NCBI GenBank assembly: GCA_947588845.1
Contig: CANQAR010000047.1
Span: 1 to 32,791, forward strand
Origin: an uncultured Lachnospiraceae bacterium
Lineage (GTDB): Bacteria > Bacillota > Clostridia > Lachnospirales > Lachnospiraceae
Reading direction: 5' to 3'
DNA: 32,791 nt
A program made the translations under genes and the position numbers. The notes under the pieces are model-generated. The model saw only the letters and a list, made by a program, of their open reading frames with translations, was not told the origin of the DNA and ran no database searches. This document shows, in pieces, positions 23,031 through 32,779 of this stretch (the stretch's first letter is position 1; each line of letters opens with the position of its first letter).

Positions 23031-24156
23031 TTATACTTCTTCTACCTTCTGTCCCAGCGACACCCATTTCAGATACGCGTTGATGAATGGATCGATATTT
23101 CCGTCCATAACGCTCGCGACATTTCCGGACTCGGCGTTTGTCCTGTGATCTTTCACCATTGTGTAAGGCTGCATGACATAGGAGCGGATCTGATTGCCCC
23201 AGCCGATCTCCTTGACCTCGCCGCGGATGCCGGACGCCTTCTCCGCGTTCTCCTGCTGCTTCAGCAGATAGAGCTTTGCCTTCAGCATCTGCATGGCTTT
23301 GTCCTTGTTCTGATGCTGGGACCGCTCATTCTGACACTGCACGACGATGCCCGTCGGCAGATGTGTAATGCGGATCGCCGAGGACGTCTTGTTGATGTGC
23401 TGGCCTCCCGCTCCGCTGGACCGGTACGTGTCGATCCGCAGGTCATCCGGATTGATCTCGACGTCCACGTCTTCTTCTATATCCGGCATGACGTCGCAGC
23501 TCACAAAGGAAGTCTGACGCTTGCCCGCCGCATTGAACGGAGAGATGCGCACCAGACGGTGAACTCCTTTCTCCGATTTCAGGTAACCGTAGGCATTCTC
23601 CCCGTGCACCTCAAATGTCACAGACTTGATGCCTGCCTCCTCGCCGTCGAGATAGTCAAGCACCTCGACCTCGTATCCCTTCTTATCACACCAGCGCGTG
23701 AACATCCGGTACAGCATGGATGCCCAGTCGCAGGACTCCGTCCCGCCGGCGCCCGCGTGGAGCGTGAGGATCGCGTCGTCTTTGTCGTACTCTCCGGAGA
23801 GCAGCGTGCGGATCCGGATATCCTCAAATGTCTCCTGGAACGACTCCAGCATCTCCTGAATCTCGGGGATCACGGATTCGTCGTTCTCCTCGTAGCCCAT
23901 CTCAATCAGAAGCTCAATTTCCTCATACTGATCCTTCAGCTTTCTGTATGTCTCCAGATCATCCTTTAAATATTTCAGCGTGCGCATGGATTCCTGGGAT
24001 TTCTCCGGATTATCCCAGAAGTCAGGCGCCTCCATCTCTCTTTCCAGTTCCTGGATCCTCTGTTCCTTGTTCACCAGGTCAAAGTGAATCCCTCACTTCC
24101 ACTAATGGTTTCTCATAACTTCCCAAAATACTCTTGAACTGGTCGAGCTCAACCAC
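23031..24156 (-). CDS. prfB: Peptide chain release factor 2, with programmed +1 frameshift
   Basis: RF2 ends translation at UGA and UAA. The protein carries the RF2 tripeptide SPF ('RISPFNAAGKRQTSF') and the catalytic GGQ ('SSGAGGQHINKTSSA'). An uninterrupted frame covers only 23031-24074, which lacks the N-terminus. Upstream, a GTG at 24156 with AGAGGG seven bases before it opens 25 codons (V-V-E-L-D-Q-F ... V-R-D-S-L) that stop at CTT-TGA-C (24084-24078). Skipping the T at 24081 joins ...DSL to DLVNKEQRIQELE..., the classic RF2 autoregulatory frameshift, with an AGGG Shine-Dalgarno-like stretch just upstream. The full product is 374 residues. It lies downstream of secA, as in many Firmicutes. 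Confidence 0.95.
24078..24093 (-). promoter_or_regulatory. prfB: prfB programmed frameshift site
   Basis: On the minus strand the order is AGGG (24093-24090), five bases, CTT (24084-24082), then TGA-C. Low RF2 makes the ribosome pause at the UGA and slip forward by one base. Translation on both sides aligns with known RF2 N-termini. Confidence 0.9.
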
Positions 24157-24310
24157 AGCTTCACCCTCTTTCTATAAAAACAAATTCAAACATGTAATGA
24201 CTCACTGTCTGCGTAGAATCCGAATTTCTGCATTCTCCGCTTCGTTTCTTTTTCCCGCATATAAATTTCCCGGCCTGCCAAATCAGGAAAATGCCGCGCT
24301 GTTCCGGTCA

Positions 24311-26887
24311 TCAGCTGACCTTCTTGCGCCCGCAGCACTGCTTGTATTTCTTTCCGCTGCCGCACGGACACGGATCATTCGGATAGATCTTCTCCGCGGT
24401 GCGCTTCTTCGGGGCCCTCGGGCCGGAATCATCTTTATTCGTGCCGGTGACTTTCGCCACCTCCTCGCGTTCTACCTTCTGCTCCACCTTGACATGGAAC
24501 AGCAGACGTACCGTATCCTCCTGAATCGCGGACGTCATGGCGTCGAACATCTCATACGCACTCATCTTATACTCGACCAGCGGATCCTTCTGGCCGTACG
24601 CCTGCAGGCCGATGCCCTGGCGCAGCTGATCCATATCGTCGATGTGATCCATCCACTTGCGGTCGATGACCTTCAGAAGGATGACACGCTCCAGCTCGCG
24701 GATCTGCTCCTGCTCCGGAAACTCCGCCTCCTTCATCTCGTACAGCTTGACCGCCTGCTCTTTCAGCATCTGCTTGATCTCGTTCTTGTTCCGGAATTCG
24801 CTGATCGACTCAGCCGTCACCGGCTTCACCGGGATCGTCGGCAGAAGCAGAGAATTCAGCTCCTGCAGATCCCACTGCTCGCGGTCAGAATTCTCGCCCA
24901 TGCAGGCGTCAACCGTATTGTCGATAATGTCCGTGATCATCTTGAAAATCGAATCGCGCATGCTCTCGCCGTCAAGCACACGGCGGCGCTCCGCGTAGAT
25001 GATCTCTCTCTGTTCATTGTTGACCTGATCGTACTCAAGCAGGTTCTTGCGGATTCCAAAGTTGTTACCCTCAATCTTCGTCTGAGCCTTCTCGATCGCG
25101 CTTGAGAGCATCTTGTGCTCGATCTGCTCATTTTCCTCGACGCCGAGCGACTTGAAGACCTTCATCATCTTCTCGGAACCGAACAAACGCATCAGATCGT
25201 CCTCCAGCGAGATGTAGAATCTCGACTCGCCGGGGTCTCCCTGACGGCCGGAACGTCCGCGCAGCTGGTTGTCGATACGCCGGGACTCATGGCGCTCCGT
25301 ACCGATGATCTTCAGACCGCCTGCCGCGCGCGCCTCGTCGTCAAGCTTGATATCCGTACCACGGCCTGCCATGTTCGTCGCAATCGTGACCGCGCCGTGA
25401 ATACCGGCGTCCGCAACGATCTCCGCCTCAATCTCATGGAACTTCGCGTTCAGGACCTTGTGCTGGATTCCTTCCCTGCGCAGCATGCCGGAAAGCAGCT
25501 CGGAAACCTCAATTGTGATCGTGCCGACCAGAACCGGCTGTCCCTTCGCGTGCGCCTCCTTGACTGCCTCGACGACCGCACGATATTTCTCTTTCTTTGT
25601 CATATACACCGCGTCCTCAAGATCCTTACGGATCACCGGACGGTTGGTCGGGATCTCGATAACGTCCATCCCGTAGATATCACGGAACTCTTTCTCCTCC
25701 GTCAGAGCGGTACCGGTCATACCGGCCTTCTTTTTATATTTATTAAAGAAATTCTGGAATGTGATCGTCGCGAGCGTCTTGCTCTCACGCTTCACCTTCA
25801 CATGCTCCTTCGCCTCGATCGCCTGATGCAGACCGTCCGAATAACGGCGGCCCGGCATGATACGTCCCGTAAACTCATCGACGATCAGAACCTGGTCATC
25901 CTTGACCACATAGTCCTGGTCGCGGAACATCAGATTGTGCGCGCGCAGCGCAAGAATGATGTTGTGCTGGATTTCCAGATTTTCGGCGTCGGCAAAGTTG
26001 TCAATGCCGAAAAACTTCTCCACCTTGTGGACGCCCTGCTCGGTCAGGTTGACAATCTTGTCCTTCTCGTTGACAATGAAATCCCCGGTCTCCGTGATCT
26101 CCTCGCCCATGATCGCCGTCATCTTTGTGACCTCGCCGCTCGCCTCGCCGCGCTCCAGCTGACGCGCCAGAATATCGCAGACCTCATACAGCTTCGTGGA
26201 CTTGCCGCTCTGTCCGGAAATGATCAGCGGCGTGCGGGCCTCGTCAATCAGTACGGAGTCAACCTCGTCGATGATTGCGTACACAAGGTTCCTCTGTACA
26301 AGCTGCTCCTTGTAGATGACCATGTTGTCACGCAGATAGTCGAATCCCAGCTCATTGTTCGTGATATAAGTAATATCGCAGGCATACTGCTTCCTGCGCT
26401 CGTCATTGTCCATGGAATTCAGCACGCAGCCGACGGTCAGCCCGAGGAACTCGTGCACCTTCCCCATCCACTCGGCATCACGGTGTGCCAGATAATCATT
26501 GACCGTAACGATATGGACACCCTCGCCGGTCAGCGCGTTCAGATAGGCAGGAAGCGTGGAGACCAGCGTCTTTCCTTCACCGGTTCTCATCTCCGCGATA
26601 CGTCCCTGATGCAGAATAATACCGCCGATCAGCTGTACACGGTAGTGCTCCATATCCAGAACACGTCTTGCCGCCTCGCGCACTGTCGCAAATGCCTCCG
26701 GAAGCAGAGAGTCCAGCGACTCCCCGTTCGCGTATCTTTCCTTATACTCCTGTGTCTTCGCCTTGAGCTGGTCGTCGCTCAGTTCCATCATGGCCGGCCG
26801 CAGATTCTCGATCTTGTCCACAAGCGGCATGATCATTTTCAATTCGCGCTGACTGTGAGTTCCGAAAATTTTCTGAATTACATTCAT
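24311..26887 (-). CDS. secA: Preprotein translocase motor ATPase SecA
   Basis: SecA drives secretory proteins through SecYEG. The 858-residue protein has Walker A 'MRTGEGKT' (about 100-107), the DEAD-type '[18 protein letters not shown]', motif '[13 protein letters not shown]', and '[12 protein letters not shown]' plus '[13 protein letters not shown]' in the second nucleotide-binding fold. The tail ends in the zinc-binding SEC-C motif [13 protein letters not shown], which contacts SecB-like partners or ribosomes. ATG 26887 ('MNVIQKIFG') fits family N-termini better than ATG 26905, though neither has an ideal ribosome site. It is followed by prfB after 154 bases. Confidence 0.97.
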   Translation of the reverse strand: MNVIQKIFGTHSQRELKMIMPLVDKIENLRPAMMELSDDQLKAKTQEYKERYANGESLDSLLPEAFATVREAARRVLDMEHYRVQLIGGIILHQGRIAEMRTGEGKTLVSTLPAYLNALTGEGVHIVTVNDYLAHRDAEWMGKVHEFLGLTVGCVLNSMDNDERRKQYACDITYITNNELGFDYLRDNMVIYKEQLVQRNLVYAIIDEVDSVLIDEARTPLIISGQSGKSTKLYEVCDILARQLERGEASGEVTKMTAIMGEEITETGDFIVNEKDKIVNLTEQGVHKVEKFFGIDNFADAENLEIQHNIILALRAHNLMFRDQDYVVKDDQVLIVDEFTGRIMPGRRYSDGLHQAIEAKEHVKVKRESKTLATITFQNFFNKYKKKAGMTGTALTEEKEFRDIYGMDVIEIPTNRPVIRKDLEDAVYMTKKEKYRAVVEAVKEAHAKGQPVLVGTITIEVSELLSGMLRREGIQHKVLNAKFHEIEAEIVADAGIHGAVTIATNMAGRGTDIKLDDEARAAGGLKIIGTERHESRRIDNQLRGRSGRQGDPGESRFYISLEDDLMRLFGSEKMMKVFKSLGVEENEQIEHKMLSSAIEKAQTKIEGNNFGIRKNLLEYDQVNNEQREIIYAERRRVLDGESMRDSIFKMITDIIDNTVDACMGENSDREQWDLQELNSLLLPTIPVKPVTAESISEFRNKNEIKQMLKEQAVKLYEMKEAEFPEQEQIRELERVILLKVIDRKWMDHIDDMDQLRQGIGLQAYGQKDPLVEYKMSAYEMFDAMTSAIQEDTVRLLFHVKVEQKVEREEVAKVTGTNKDDSGPRAPKKRTAEKIYPNDPCPCGSGKKYKQCCGRKKVS

Positions 26888-26948
26888 TCTGGTTCTCTTC
26901 TCCATTCATGTCATAATGATTGTTTCAATCTTCCACATATTCTTTCGT

Positions 26949-26977
26949 ATTGTAGCACTTTCAGGCTGTCAAGACAA
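26949..26977 (-). promoter_or_regulatory. secA: Promoter of secA
   Basis: On the minus strand TTGTCT (26972-26977) is 17 bases from TACAAT (26949-26954, five of six consensus bases). A perfect TTGACA overlaps the -35 box but sits only 12 bases from the -10, so the first pairing is preferred. Confidence 0.55.
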
Positions 26978-27004
26978 TTGAATTTTTTATGAACAAACAG
27001 AAAA

Positions 27005-27046
27005 AAATTTACCGGCTGCTTCCCGTTCTTTGCGGGCTGCAGCCGG
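27005..27046 (-). terminator. Intrinsic terminator of the BTAD regulator gene
   Basis: On the minus strand CCGGCTGC and GCAGCCGG pair (27039-27046 with 27012-27019), with an inner CCCG/CGGG stem. TAAATTTTTTT follows. The hairpin starts a few bases after the stop codon at 27051. Confidence 0.85.
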
Positions 27047-27050
27047 CAGT

Positions 27051-28244
27051 TCAGATTTCGTTGATTTCTTCAAGGGAAACGATACTGCAGGTAAGCTGGC
27101 AGGAATTCCGTCTCATGTTTTTCTGAAAGGCCGATTCGATCCTCGCCGATACCTTCCCGCAGTCCTCCCTGCGAAGTCCCGTCAGCAGCACCAGATACTG
27201 CTGCTGGCTGTAGCGTGTAAAAAAATCTCCCTGCCGCAGTGACGACATAATCGATTCTTTCAGCACACGAGCCGTCTCCTGCTCTTCCGATTCCCCATTC
27301 TTCTGGCCGCAGTCAAACGTATAGATCAGGACAAACGCAGCCATCTGCCTGCGTTCACCCATACGGCTGATCACGTGGTAAATATCGATAAAACTCGGAT
27401 AGGTGCAGTAATAAGCTTCCTCCTTTTTCTCCTTCTCGCACAGCCTCCGGCGGATATCCGAAAAGACTTCCGTCGACTGGGAGAGCCTCTCGGCCATCGT
27501 GTGCGCCCTCTCCAGCATCTCCCGCGACGGAGACAGTCCCAGTTCATCAAAGTACAGCCTGGTCACGTTTTCATAAACTTTCAGCGCCTCACTGCAGCGG
27601 GACATGGCAATCAGACTGTCGATCCGGTACAGGTCCCAGTCTCCGAACGGATAGATTGCCGCCGCATCGCCGGACAGCTGACAAACTTCCTCAAACCGCC
27701 CCTGCTCCATCAGCCATCCGCACAGTTCGGTAAGAGCAGCCGTGTACAGTTCCTGACAGAGAGTGCTGCGGACCCTCGCCCAGCTCTCGCCGGCCAGTTC
27801 CGGAAGCAGTTCCCCTGTATAAAGTCTGCAGGCATCCAGATACAGCTCCATCCTCCTGGGAATATCTCTCTCCTTCTGCCCTTCCCGGACAAGCTGTTCA
27901 AACTGAAGGACATCCACTTCCACCGGAATCTTTCTGTTCCACCGGCACTTTCCGTTCTCAAGAATTACGTACTCACAGTCCGGAAGTCCTGTTTTCTTCA
28001 GATTTTTCCGCAGCCGAAAGATCGCGCTGTTCAGACTCGCGTTCCCGTTCTCCACTTCCTCCCGCCCGTACAGTGCTCTGATCAGACTTGTCTTGGGAAT
28101 CCCCTCCGGGTCCACGTCAAGCAGAAGCAGCTGCAAAAGCTGCAGAAGCCTGGAATTTATATCGCGCCCCACATTGATCCGTCTGCCTTCATAAAAGAGC
28201 AAAAATCCTCCGAACATTTTCACCTGCAGTACTTCTTTCGACAT
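27051..28244 (-). CDS. BTAD-type transcriptional regulator with degenerate GGDEF-like C-terminal domain
   Basis: A 397-residue regulator. Residues 1-100 form an OmpR-like winged helix as in SARP proteins ('VKMFGGFLLFYEGRRI', 'LNSAIFRLRKNLKKTG'). Residues 105-250 form a helical BTAD domain ('FGDWDLYRIDSLIAMSRCSEALKVYENVTRLYFDELGLSPS'). Residues 275-395 recall a GGDEF fold: 'AAFVLIYTFDCG', 'GDFFTRYSQQQYLVLLTG' and 'LTCSIVSLEE'; the signature RYGGDEF reads RYSQQQY, so cyclase activity is not expected. AAAGGAGG lies six bases before ATG. It is divergent from the LytTR/GHKL pair, 270 bases away. DNA binding is inferred from the fold; its targets are unknown. Confidence 0.85.
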   Translation of the reverse strand: MSKEVLQVKMFGGFLLFYEGRRINVGRDINSRLLQLLQLLLLDVDPEGIPKTSLIRALYGREEVENGNASLNSAIFRLRKNLKKTGLPDCEYVILENGKCRWNRKIPVEVDVLQFEQLVREGQKERDIPRRMELYLDACRLYTGELLPELAGESWARVRSTLCQELYTAALTELCGWLMEQGRFEEVCQLSGDAAAIYPFGDWDLYRIDSLIAMSRCSEALKVYENVTRLYFDELGLSPSREMLERAHTMAERLSQSTEVFSDIRRRLCEKEKKEEAYYCTYPSFIDIYHVISRMGERRQMAAFVLIYTFDCGQKNGESEEQETARVLKESIMSSLRQGDFFTRYSQQQYLVLLTGLRREDCGKVSARIESAFQKNMRRNSCQLTCSIVSLEEINEI

Positions 28245-28431
28245 GCCGTTCCTCCTTTGCGCCAGTCAGGCTGCGATATCCCTGCAATGATATCACATAT
28301 TGTTTTCTCTCTTTCAGTTCATCCATGAATTTTCATCTGTACCGATGAAATAATATTAACACATACTGCCGCTCTGCCTCGATGTTGTTCACGTTAAATA
28401 TCTGCTGTTTGCGCTTTTTTGCATGTCACGC

Positions 28432-28460
28432 TTGTTCTGGTTCTGTATTTATATTAAAAT
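28432..28460 (+). promoter_or_regulatory. Promoter of the LytTR/GHKL operon
   Basis: TTGTTC (28432-28437) is 17 bases from TAAAAT (28455-28460), about 55 bases before the ATG at 28515. The rest of the 270-base divergent gap is AT-rich and holds a GATATC-8-GATATC pair (28275-28294) of unknown meaning; no convincing promoter for the BTAD gene was found. Confidence 0.5.
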
Positions 28461-28514
28461 AATGTCAGGGAAAAGATCCCTTATTCTTTTCAAATATGGA
28501 AACGGGGGCATAAA

Positions 28515-29225
28515 ATGTACAAAATAGCTGTATGCGAAGATGAATTGATTATAAGAAATGATATTTGCCGTCTGTGCGGCGATATCCTTACAGAAAAACA
28601 CATGGAACACTCACTTGCCGCTTTCCGCAATGCCGAAGAATTTGAACATTCACTCCAGGCGGGAAATTCCTTTGATCTCGTGATCCTTGACATTGAGCTG
28701 GGAGGAAAGGACGGCATCAGTCTGGCTCATGATCTCAGGAAACAGGAAAACCAGATCAGTATTATCTTTGTAAGCGCGCATGAAATCTATCTGCGCGATG
28801 GATATGGGGTCCAGCCTGTCCATTTTCTGATCAAGCCTGTTGAGCGCAGCGCGCTCGAAGAAGCGCTCAGCGCGGATATCCGCCTGCATCATCATAATAT
28901 GCCTCATATTAATGTGCGTTCCGGGAACAAAATTCTGCCTGTCTGCATTGACGACATTATTTACGTGGAGGTCATGGATCACATTCTCCATATCCATACG
29001 CCGGACGACGATATACCGTCCCGCTCCACGCTTACCCTTTTTATGAACTCTCTCCCCGCGGAGGACTTCTGCCGCTGTCACAACAGCTTTACCGTCAATC
29101 TCCGCTACATCCGCAATATTTCTCATTCCTCCGTGTCGCTGTCCAATAATGTGACTCTGCCGATCGGCCGGAAATACTATGACAGCTTTCAGAAATCATT
29201 TATCCGCTATATAAACTGCGTCTGA
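28515..29225 (+). CDS. LytTR-family response regulator (AgrA-like)
   Basis: A 236-residue cytoplasmic regulator. The receiver domain has acidic residues E8-D9, phospho-acceptor D59 ('DLVILDIELGGKDG') and K108 region 'VHFLIKPVE'. The C-terminal LytTR DNA-binding domain starts at about 135 ('GNKILPVCIDDIIYVEVMDHILHIHT') and ends with 'FCRCHNSFTVNLRYIRNI' and 'LPIGRKYYDSFQKSFIRYI'. GGGGG lies shortly before ATG. It is followed by its likely partner kinase after 67 bases. No AgrB or AgrD-like peptide gene is nearby. Confidence 0.94.
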   Translation: MYKIAVCEDELIIRNDICRLCGDILTEKHMEHSLAAFRNAEEFEHSLQAGNSFDLVILDIELGGKDGISLAHDLRKQENQISIIFVSAHEIYLRDGYGVQPVHFLIKPVERSALEEALSADIRLHHHNMPHINVRSGNKILPVCIDDIIYVEVMDHILHIHTPDDDIPSRSTLTLFMNSLPAEDFCRCHNSFTVNLRYIRNISHSSVSLSNNVTLPIGRKYYDSFQKSFIRYINCV

Positions 29226-29292
29226 GGCGTGAAAGCAGAGAAACAAAAAGATGAAACCTTTATTAAGTTTCCCGGGAGGTGTCTGATCTACC

Positions 29293-31044
29293 ATGAAGAA
29301 GATTAAAGAAGTCAAAAAAATAAAACAGTGGATATGTCTGATCATTTTTGCTGCCCTTTGCGCCGCAGTCTTCCTGTTCCTGCGCCTCTTTACAAACGAG
29401 AGTTCTCCCTCATACAGCGTCTTGATCGACTTTGAGAGCATACAGTATACGGACACAGACGGAACCGTCACTTCCCTGGACCTGTCAGCCTGCGTGGAGG
29501 AACCGCCAAAAACGGAAGGATTTTATACCTTTACAACTCATCTGGACACCATTTCCGGAAATGATGAGCAGCTTTCCCTTTATACTTTTAATCTGGAAGA
29601 CATCCAGCTTTTCATTGACGGAGCTTCCGCCTACAGCAGTTCTGCGCGCCAGTCTGCTTTCCCCGAGAACAAGGCAGATACCCCGGTCTCTGTAAATTCG
29701 CTCATCCAGCTCACACTTTCCCCGGAAAACAGCGGCTCTGAAATCCGTCTGCTTTACCGTTTCCACAGCACCGAATCCTACATTTTTCCTCCTCTCCTTC
29801 GGGTCGCCTCCTCACTTGAAACAGATTCCCTGCATGCGGCATGCACAAATTACTACGCGGTCCCCGGAGGTATGTCCGCGCTGCTGTTTCTGCTTATATG
29901 CGGCGTATTTCTTTTCGGCATCTTCATGCAGACGCCTGACTACAGTCTGATCGCGGTAGCGGCAGCCTCCGCCTGCTACATGATTTACTCTCTGTACCAG
30001 ACAAGCGCCTGCCTCACTCCCCCGGCGGATGTCCAGTTTTCCATCAGCAGCATGATGCTTTTATGCGTTCCTGTCTGCCTGCTTATTTATATGCTGCTGA
30101 ATCGCAAAAAAAGGCTGTTCCGCTTTTTTCTCTTTTTTAATCTGGCAGGAGCGCTGCTGCTGCTGGCACTGCTGCCTGCCAGTCTGGCGGACAGCATAGA
30201 GATCCCGATGATTTCCAATCTCCTGCATATAATCTCTCAGCCTTTTGCATACCACTATGTCTCCAGGAGTTTTATTCTGCTGCTGACCAATTACCTTATC
30301 CTGTCCTGCGCAGGCGCAGCAATTGTTTTTCACATCATCACTCTGTCCGGCATGGTCACGGAAACACAGATGCTGAAAGAAAAAAACAACCTGATCATAT
30401 CCGGCTACAACGCGATCGTCAATAACACCCGCCAGACCTCTGCCATACGCCATGAGTGGAAGAACGATCTGCTCTCACTCTACTCCCTGTACCAGCAGGG
30501 AAAGATCGATGAACTTGGAAAACATCTTGATGACCGATGTCAGCAGATCACGGCATCCGGACCCATGTCGTTCTCGCAGAATTTTATGACCGACGTGATT
30601 CTGCATAGTATCTCACAGAAGGCGGTCCGTGAAGATATCCGTTTTAAGGCGAAAGCGATGCTCCCGGAGCGCCTCTCGATCAGAGAGGAAGATCTGTGTT
30701 CCCTCCTCATGAATATGCTGAACAATTCTGTCGAAGCATGCTGCCGTCTGAAGGAGAAAGATCCGGCGCGGCCGCGCTTTATCGACTTTCGGGCCGAACT
30801 GAAAAACGGATTCCTCGCAGTCTGCTGCCGCAATTCCTGCGAGGAATCCGAACTTCGCACAGCCCCGGACGGGCAGTTCCTGACAGTCAAGGAAGATCCT
30901 CTGTCACATGGTTTCGGGATCCGCCAGATGAACGCGATCGCGGTTAAATACCACAGTCTCCTCGACATTTTCTGCCGGGACGGCATTTTCACCGCTCAGA
31001 CCGCGCTTTATCTGCCAACTGACGGAACACAGAGATCTGAATAA
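29293..31044 (+). CDS. GHKL sensor histidine kinase with 7TM-DISM-like sensor region
   Basis: A 583-residue membrane kinase pairing with the LytTR regulator. Helix 1 lies at about 12-32. Residues 35-190 form an external domain with a beta-rich look ('YTFTTHLDTISGNDEQLSLYTF'). About seven hydrophobic segments follow between 192 and 355, so the layout resembles 7TMR-DISM receptors. The phosphorylation motif is 'RHEWKNDLLSL' (RHD-x-x-N type of the HPK10/AgrC group). The ATP-binding part shows 'LLMNMLNNSVEAC' and 'GFGIRQMNAI'. The external domain is larger than in AgrC, suggesting a ligand other than a small cyclic peptide; the ligand is unknown. Confidence 0.9.
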   Translation: MKKIKEVKKIKQWICLIIFAALCAAVFLFLRLFTNESSPSYSVLIDFESIQYTDTDGTVTSLDLSACVEEPPKTEGFYTFTTHLDTISGNDEQLSLYTFNLEDIQLFIDGASAYSSSARQSAFPENKADTPVSVNSLIQLTLSPENSGSEIRLLYRFHSTESYIFPPLLRVASSLETDSLHAACTNYYAVPGGMSALLFLLICGVFLFGIFMQTPDYSLIAVAAASACYMIYSLYQTSACLTPPADVQFSISSMMLLCVPVCLLIYMLLNRKKRLFRFFLFFNLAGALLLLALLPASLADSIEIPMISNLLHIISQPFAYHYVSRSFILLLTNYLILSCAGAAIVFHIITLSGMVTETQMLKEKNNLIISGYNAIVNNTRQTSAIRHEWKNDLLSLYSLYQQGKIDELGKHLDDRCQQITASGPMSFSQNFMTDVILHSISQKAVREDIRFKAKAMLPERLSIREEDLCSLLMNMLNNSVEACCRLKEKDPARPRFIDFRAELKNGFLAVCCRNSCEESELRTAPDGQFLTVKEDPLSHGFGIRQMNAIAVKYHSLLDIFCRDGIFTAQTALYLPTDGTQRSE

Positions 31045-31063
31045 TTCCGGGCAATGCGGAAAA

Positions 31064-31080
31064 CAGGCGGCATACGCCTG
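31064..31080. terminator. Weak hairpin between the convergent kinase and glycogen synthase genes
   Basis: CAGGCG (31064-31069) pairs with CGCCTG (31075-31080) around five bases. There is no T-tract. It is the only stem I see in this 73-base gap. Confidence 0.3.
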
Positions 31081-31117
31081 AATCAATGCCGCGCTGTGCC
31101 GGAGAACCACACCGCTC

Positions 31118-32617
31118 CTACCAGGTCAGATCCAGATACAGATCCTTGTACTGTCTCGCTGAACTCTCCCATGAGACATCCTTGTCCATATCTCTCTGGA
31201 CCATCTCATCCCAGCACCAGCGGTTCGTAAAGTACACGGTCTTCGCGCGGTTGATCGCATCCAGCAGAAGACCTGCGTCGTAGTTGTCAAAGGTGAAGCC
31301 GTTTCCGCTATTGTAGTACACATTGTAAGGTTCCACGGTATCCCGCAGGCCGCCTGTCTCGCGGACGATCGGCACGGTGCCGTAGCGCATGGCGATCAGC
31401 TGTGTCAGGCCGCACGGCTCAAACTGCGAGGGAACCAGCAGGGCATCCGCGCCCGCGTAGATCCGGTGTGCGCGCGTCTCGTCGTACATAATGTTCGAGC
31501 AGACATTTCCCTTGTAGGCATTTTCATAATACCGGAAGGAATTCTCATAAATATCATCTCCGGTGCCGAGCACGACGAGCTGTGTATGTTCGTCCATGAT
31601 CTCCGGAATAATCGCATTGAGCAGATCGAGCCCCTTCTGATTCGTCAGTCTCGAGACCAGACCAATCACAAACTTATGATCATCCTGCGCCAGACCGAGT
31701 TCCTCCTGCAGACCCTGCTTGTTTTCCCGCTTCTTTTCCAGCACATTCGTGATATCATAGGTCGAGTACAGCAGGTGATCCGTGGCCGGATTCCAGATGC
31801 CGCAGTCGATTCCGTTGACAATTCCTCTCAGCTTGCCGGAATGATAGCGCAGATGCGCGTCGAGTCCTTCCCCGTAGTACGGAGTCTGGATCTCTCCGGC
31901 ATAGGTGCCGCTGACTGTTGTGATAATATTCGAGTAAGTCAGACCACCCTTCATCATATTCGCGTCCTCATACCCCGTCTTGAGCGCGTCCTTGTTGAAC
32001 ACATAATCCGGCAGACCTGACCAGTAATGAATGGCCGGAATGTTGTAAATACCCTGGAAGCGCAGGTTGTGGATCGTGAGAATCGTCTTCGCGGAGTTCA
32101 GCTCCGTATTCTCAAACAGAGTTCTCAGATAGACCGGAACCAGCGACGCCTGCCAGTCGTGGCAGTGGATGATGTTCGGGATCCAGTCCATGTAGAGCAG
32201 CGCCGAGAGCGCAGCTTTCGCGAAGTAACAGAATTTCGGGATATCGTCGACCAGATTTGTGTACGGATTTCCCCAGCCAAAAAACTCGTCATTGTCGATG
32301 AAGTCATACACGACGCCGTCCCACACATATTCCATGATGCCGACATAGAATGACCTGCCGTCCGCGCAGAGATCCATCTCGAACGCGCCGCGGTAGATCA
32401 TCCGTTCCTGGTACTCCCACGGAATACAGTGGTACCGCGGAAGAATAACCTTCACGTCGCAGTTCTGCTTCGCCAGCTCCCTGGGAAGCGCGTACATAAC
32501 ATCGCCCAGACCGCCTGTCTTGACAAACGGATAACACTCCGACCCGATAAAGACAACACTTCTTCGCGGAGTCATAAACACATCGTCCATGTTTTCTGTT
32601 TTATTTTCCTGAATCAT
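31118..32617 (-). CDS. glgA: Glycogen synthase (ADP-glucose type, GT5)
   Basis: This enzyme extends alpha-1,4-glucan using ADP-glucose. The substrate-binding motif KTGGLGDV lies at residues 33-40, close to the N-terminus as in the GT5 family. The N-terminal Rossmann half shows 'IHCHDWQASLVPVYLRT' and 'LTIHNLRFQGIYN'. The C-terminal half shows 'GLVSRLTNQKGLDLL', 'VVLGTGDD' and 'ALLVPSQFEPCGLTQLIAMRYGT', with the catalytic E in EPCGL. Length is 499 residues from ATG 32617, which has AAAGGAG about seven bases upstream; an ATG 39 bases earlier lacks such a site. About 20 residues precede the conserved start, slightly more than usual. Confidence 0.96.
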   Translation of the reverse strand: MIQENKTENMDDVFMTPRRSVVFIGSECYPFVKTGGLGDVMYALPRELAKQNCDVKVILPRYHCIPWEYQERMIYRGAFEMDLCADGRSFYVGIMEYVWDGVVYDFIDNDEFFGWGNPYTNLVDDIPKFCYFAKAALSALLYMDWIPNIIHCHDWQASLVPVYLRTLFENTELNSAKTILTIHNLRFQGIYNIPAIHYWSGLPDYVFNKDALKTGYEDANMMKGGLTYSNIITTVSGTYAGEIQTPYYGEGLDAHLRYHSGKLRGIVNGIDCGIWNPATDHLLYSTYDITNVLEKKRENKQGLQEELGLAQDDHKFVIGLVSRLTNQKGLDLLNAIIPEIMDEHTQLVVLGTGDDIYENSFRYYENAYKGNVCSNIMYDETRAHRIYAGADALLVPSQFEPCGLTQLIAMRYGTVPIVRETGGLRDTVEPYNVYYNSGNGFTFDNYDAGLLLDAINRAKTVYFTNRWCWDEMVQRDMDKDVSWESSARQYKDLYLDLTW

Positions 32618-32667
32618 TTTTTTCTCCTTTTCAAAACTGCATAGGCTTACCATCATTTACCACTTAT

Positions 32668-32696
32668 AGAGTATTACATTTTGGGCATTAATTCAA
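32668..32696 (-). promoter_or_regulatory. glgA: Promoter of glgA
   Basis: On the minus strand TTGAAT (32691-32696) is 17 bases from TACTCT (32668-32673). The leader would be about 45 bases. Confidence 0.45.
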
Positions 32697-32747
32697 CCCG
32701 TTTTTTCTTTTCCGCCTGAGTTTGGAAGTTTGGAGTCAATAAAAAGT

Positions 32748-32779
32748 CCGGTATCCCTTGCAGATACTGGAAATTTTTT
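32748..32779. terminator. Bidirectional terminator-like hairpin at the window end
   Basis: CCGGTATC (32748-32755) pairs with GATACTGG (32763-32770, one G-T pair) around seven bases. On the plus strand AAATTTTTT follows; on the minus strand ACTTTTTATT follows. It probably closes a gene lying beyond the window on the minus strand. Confidence 0.6.

Noticed and set aside
25115-26992. 625-codon plus-strand open frame opposite secA
   Set aside because: Antisense to secA, rich in L/R/H/D as expected of a mirror frame, no start signals.
29226-29292. AgrD-like signal peptide gene between the LytTR and GHKL genes
   Set aside because: The gap is only 67 bases and has no suitable open frame.
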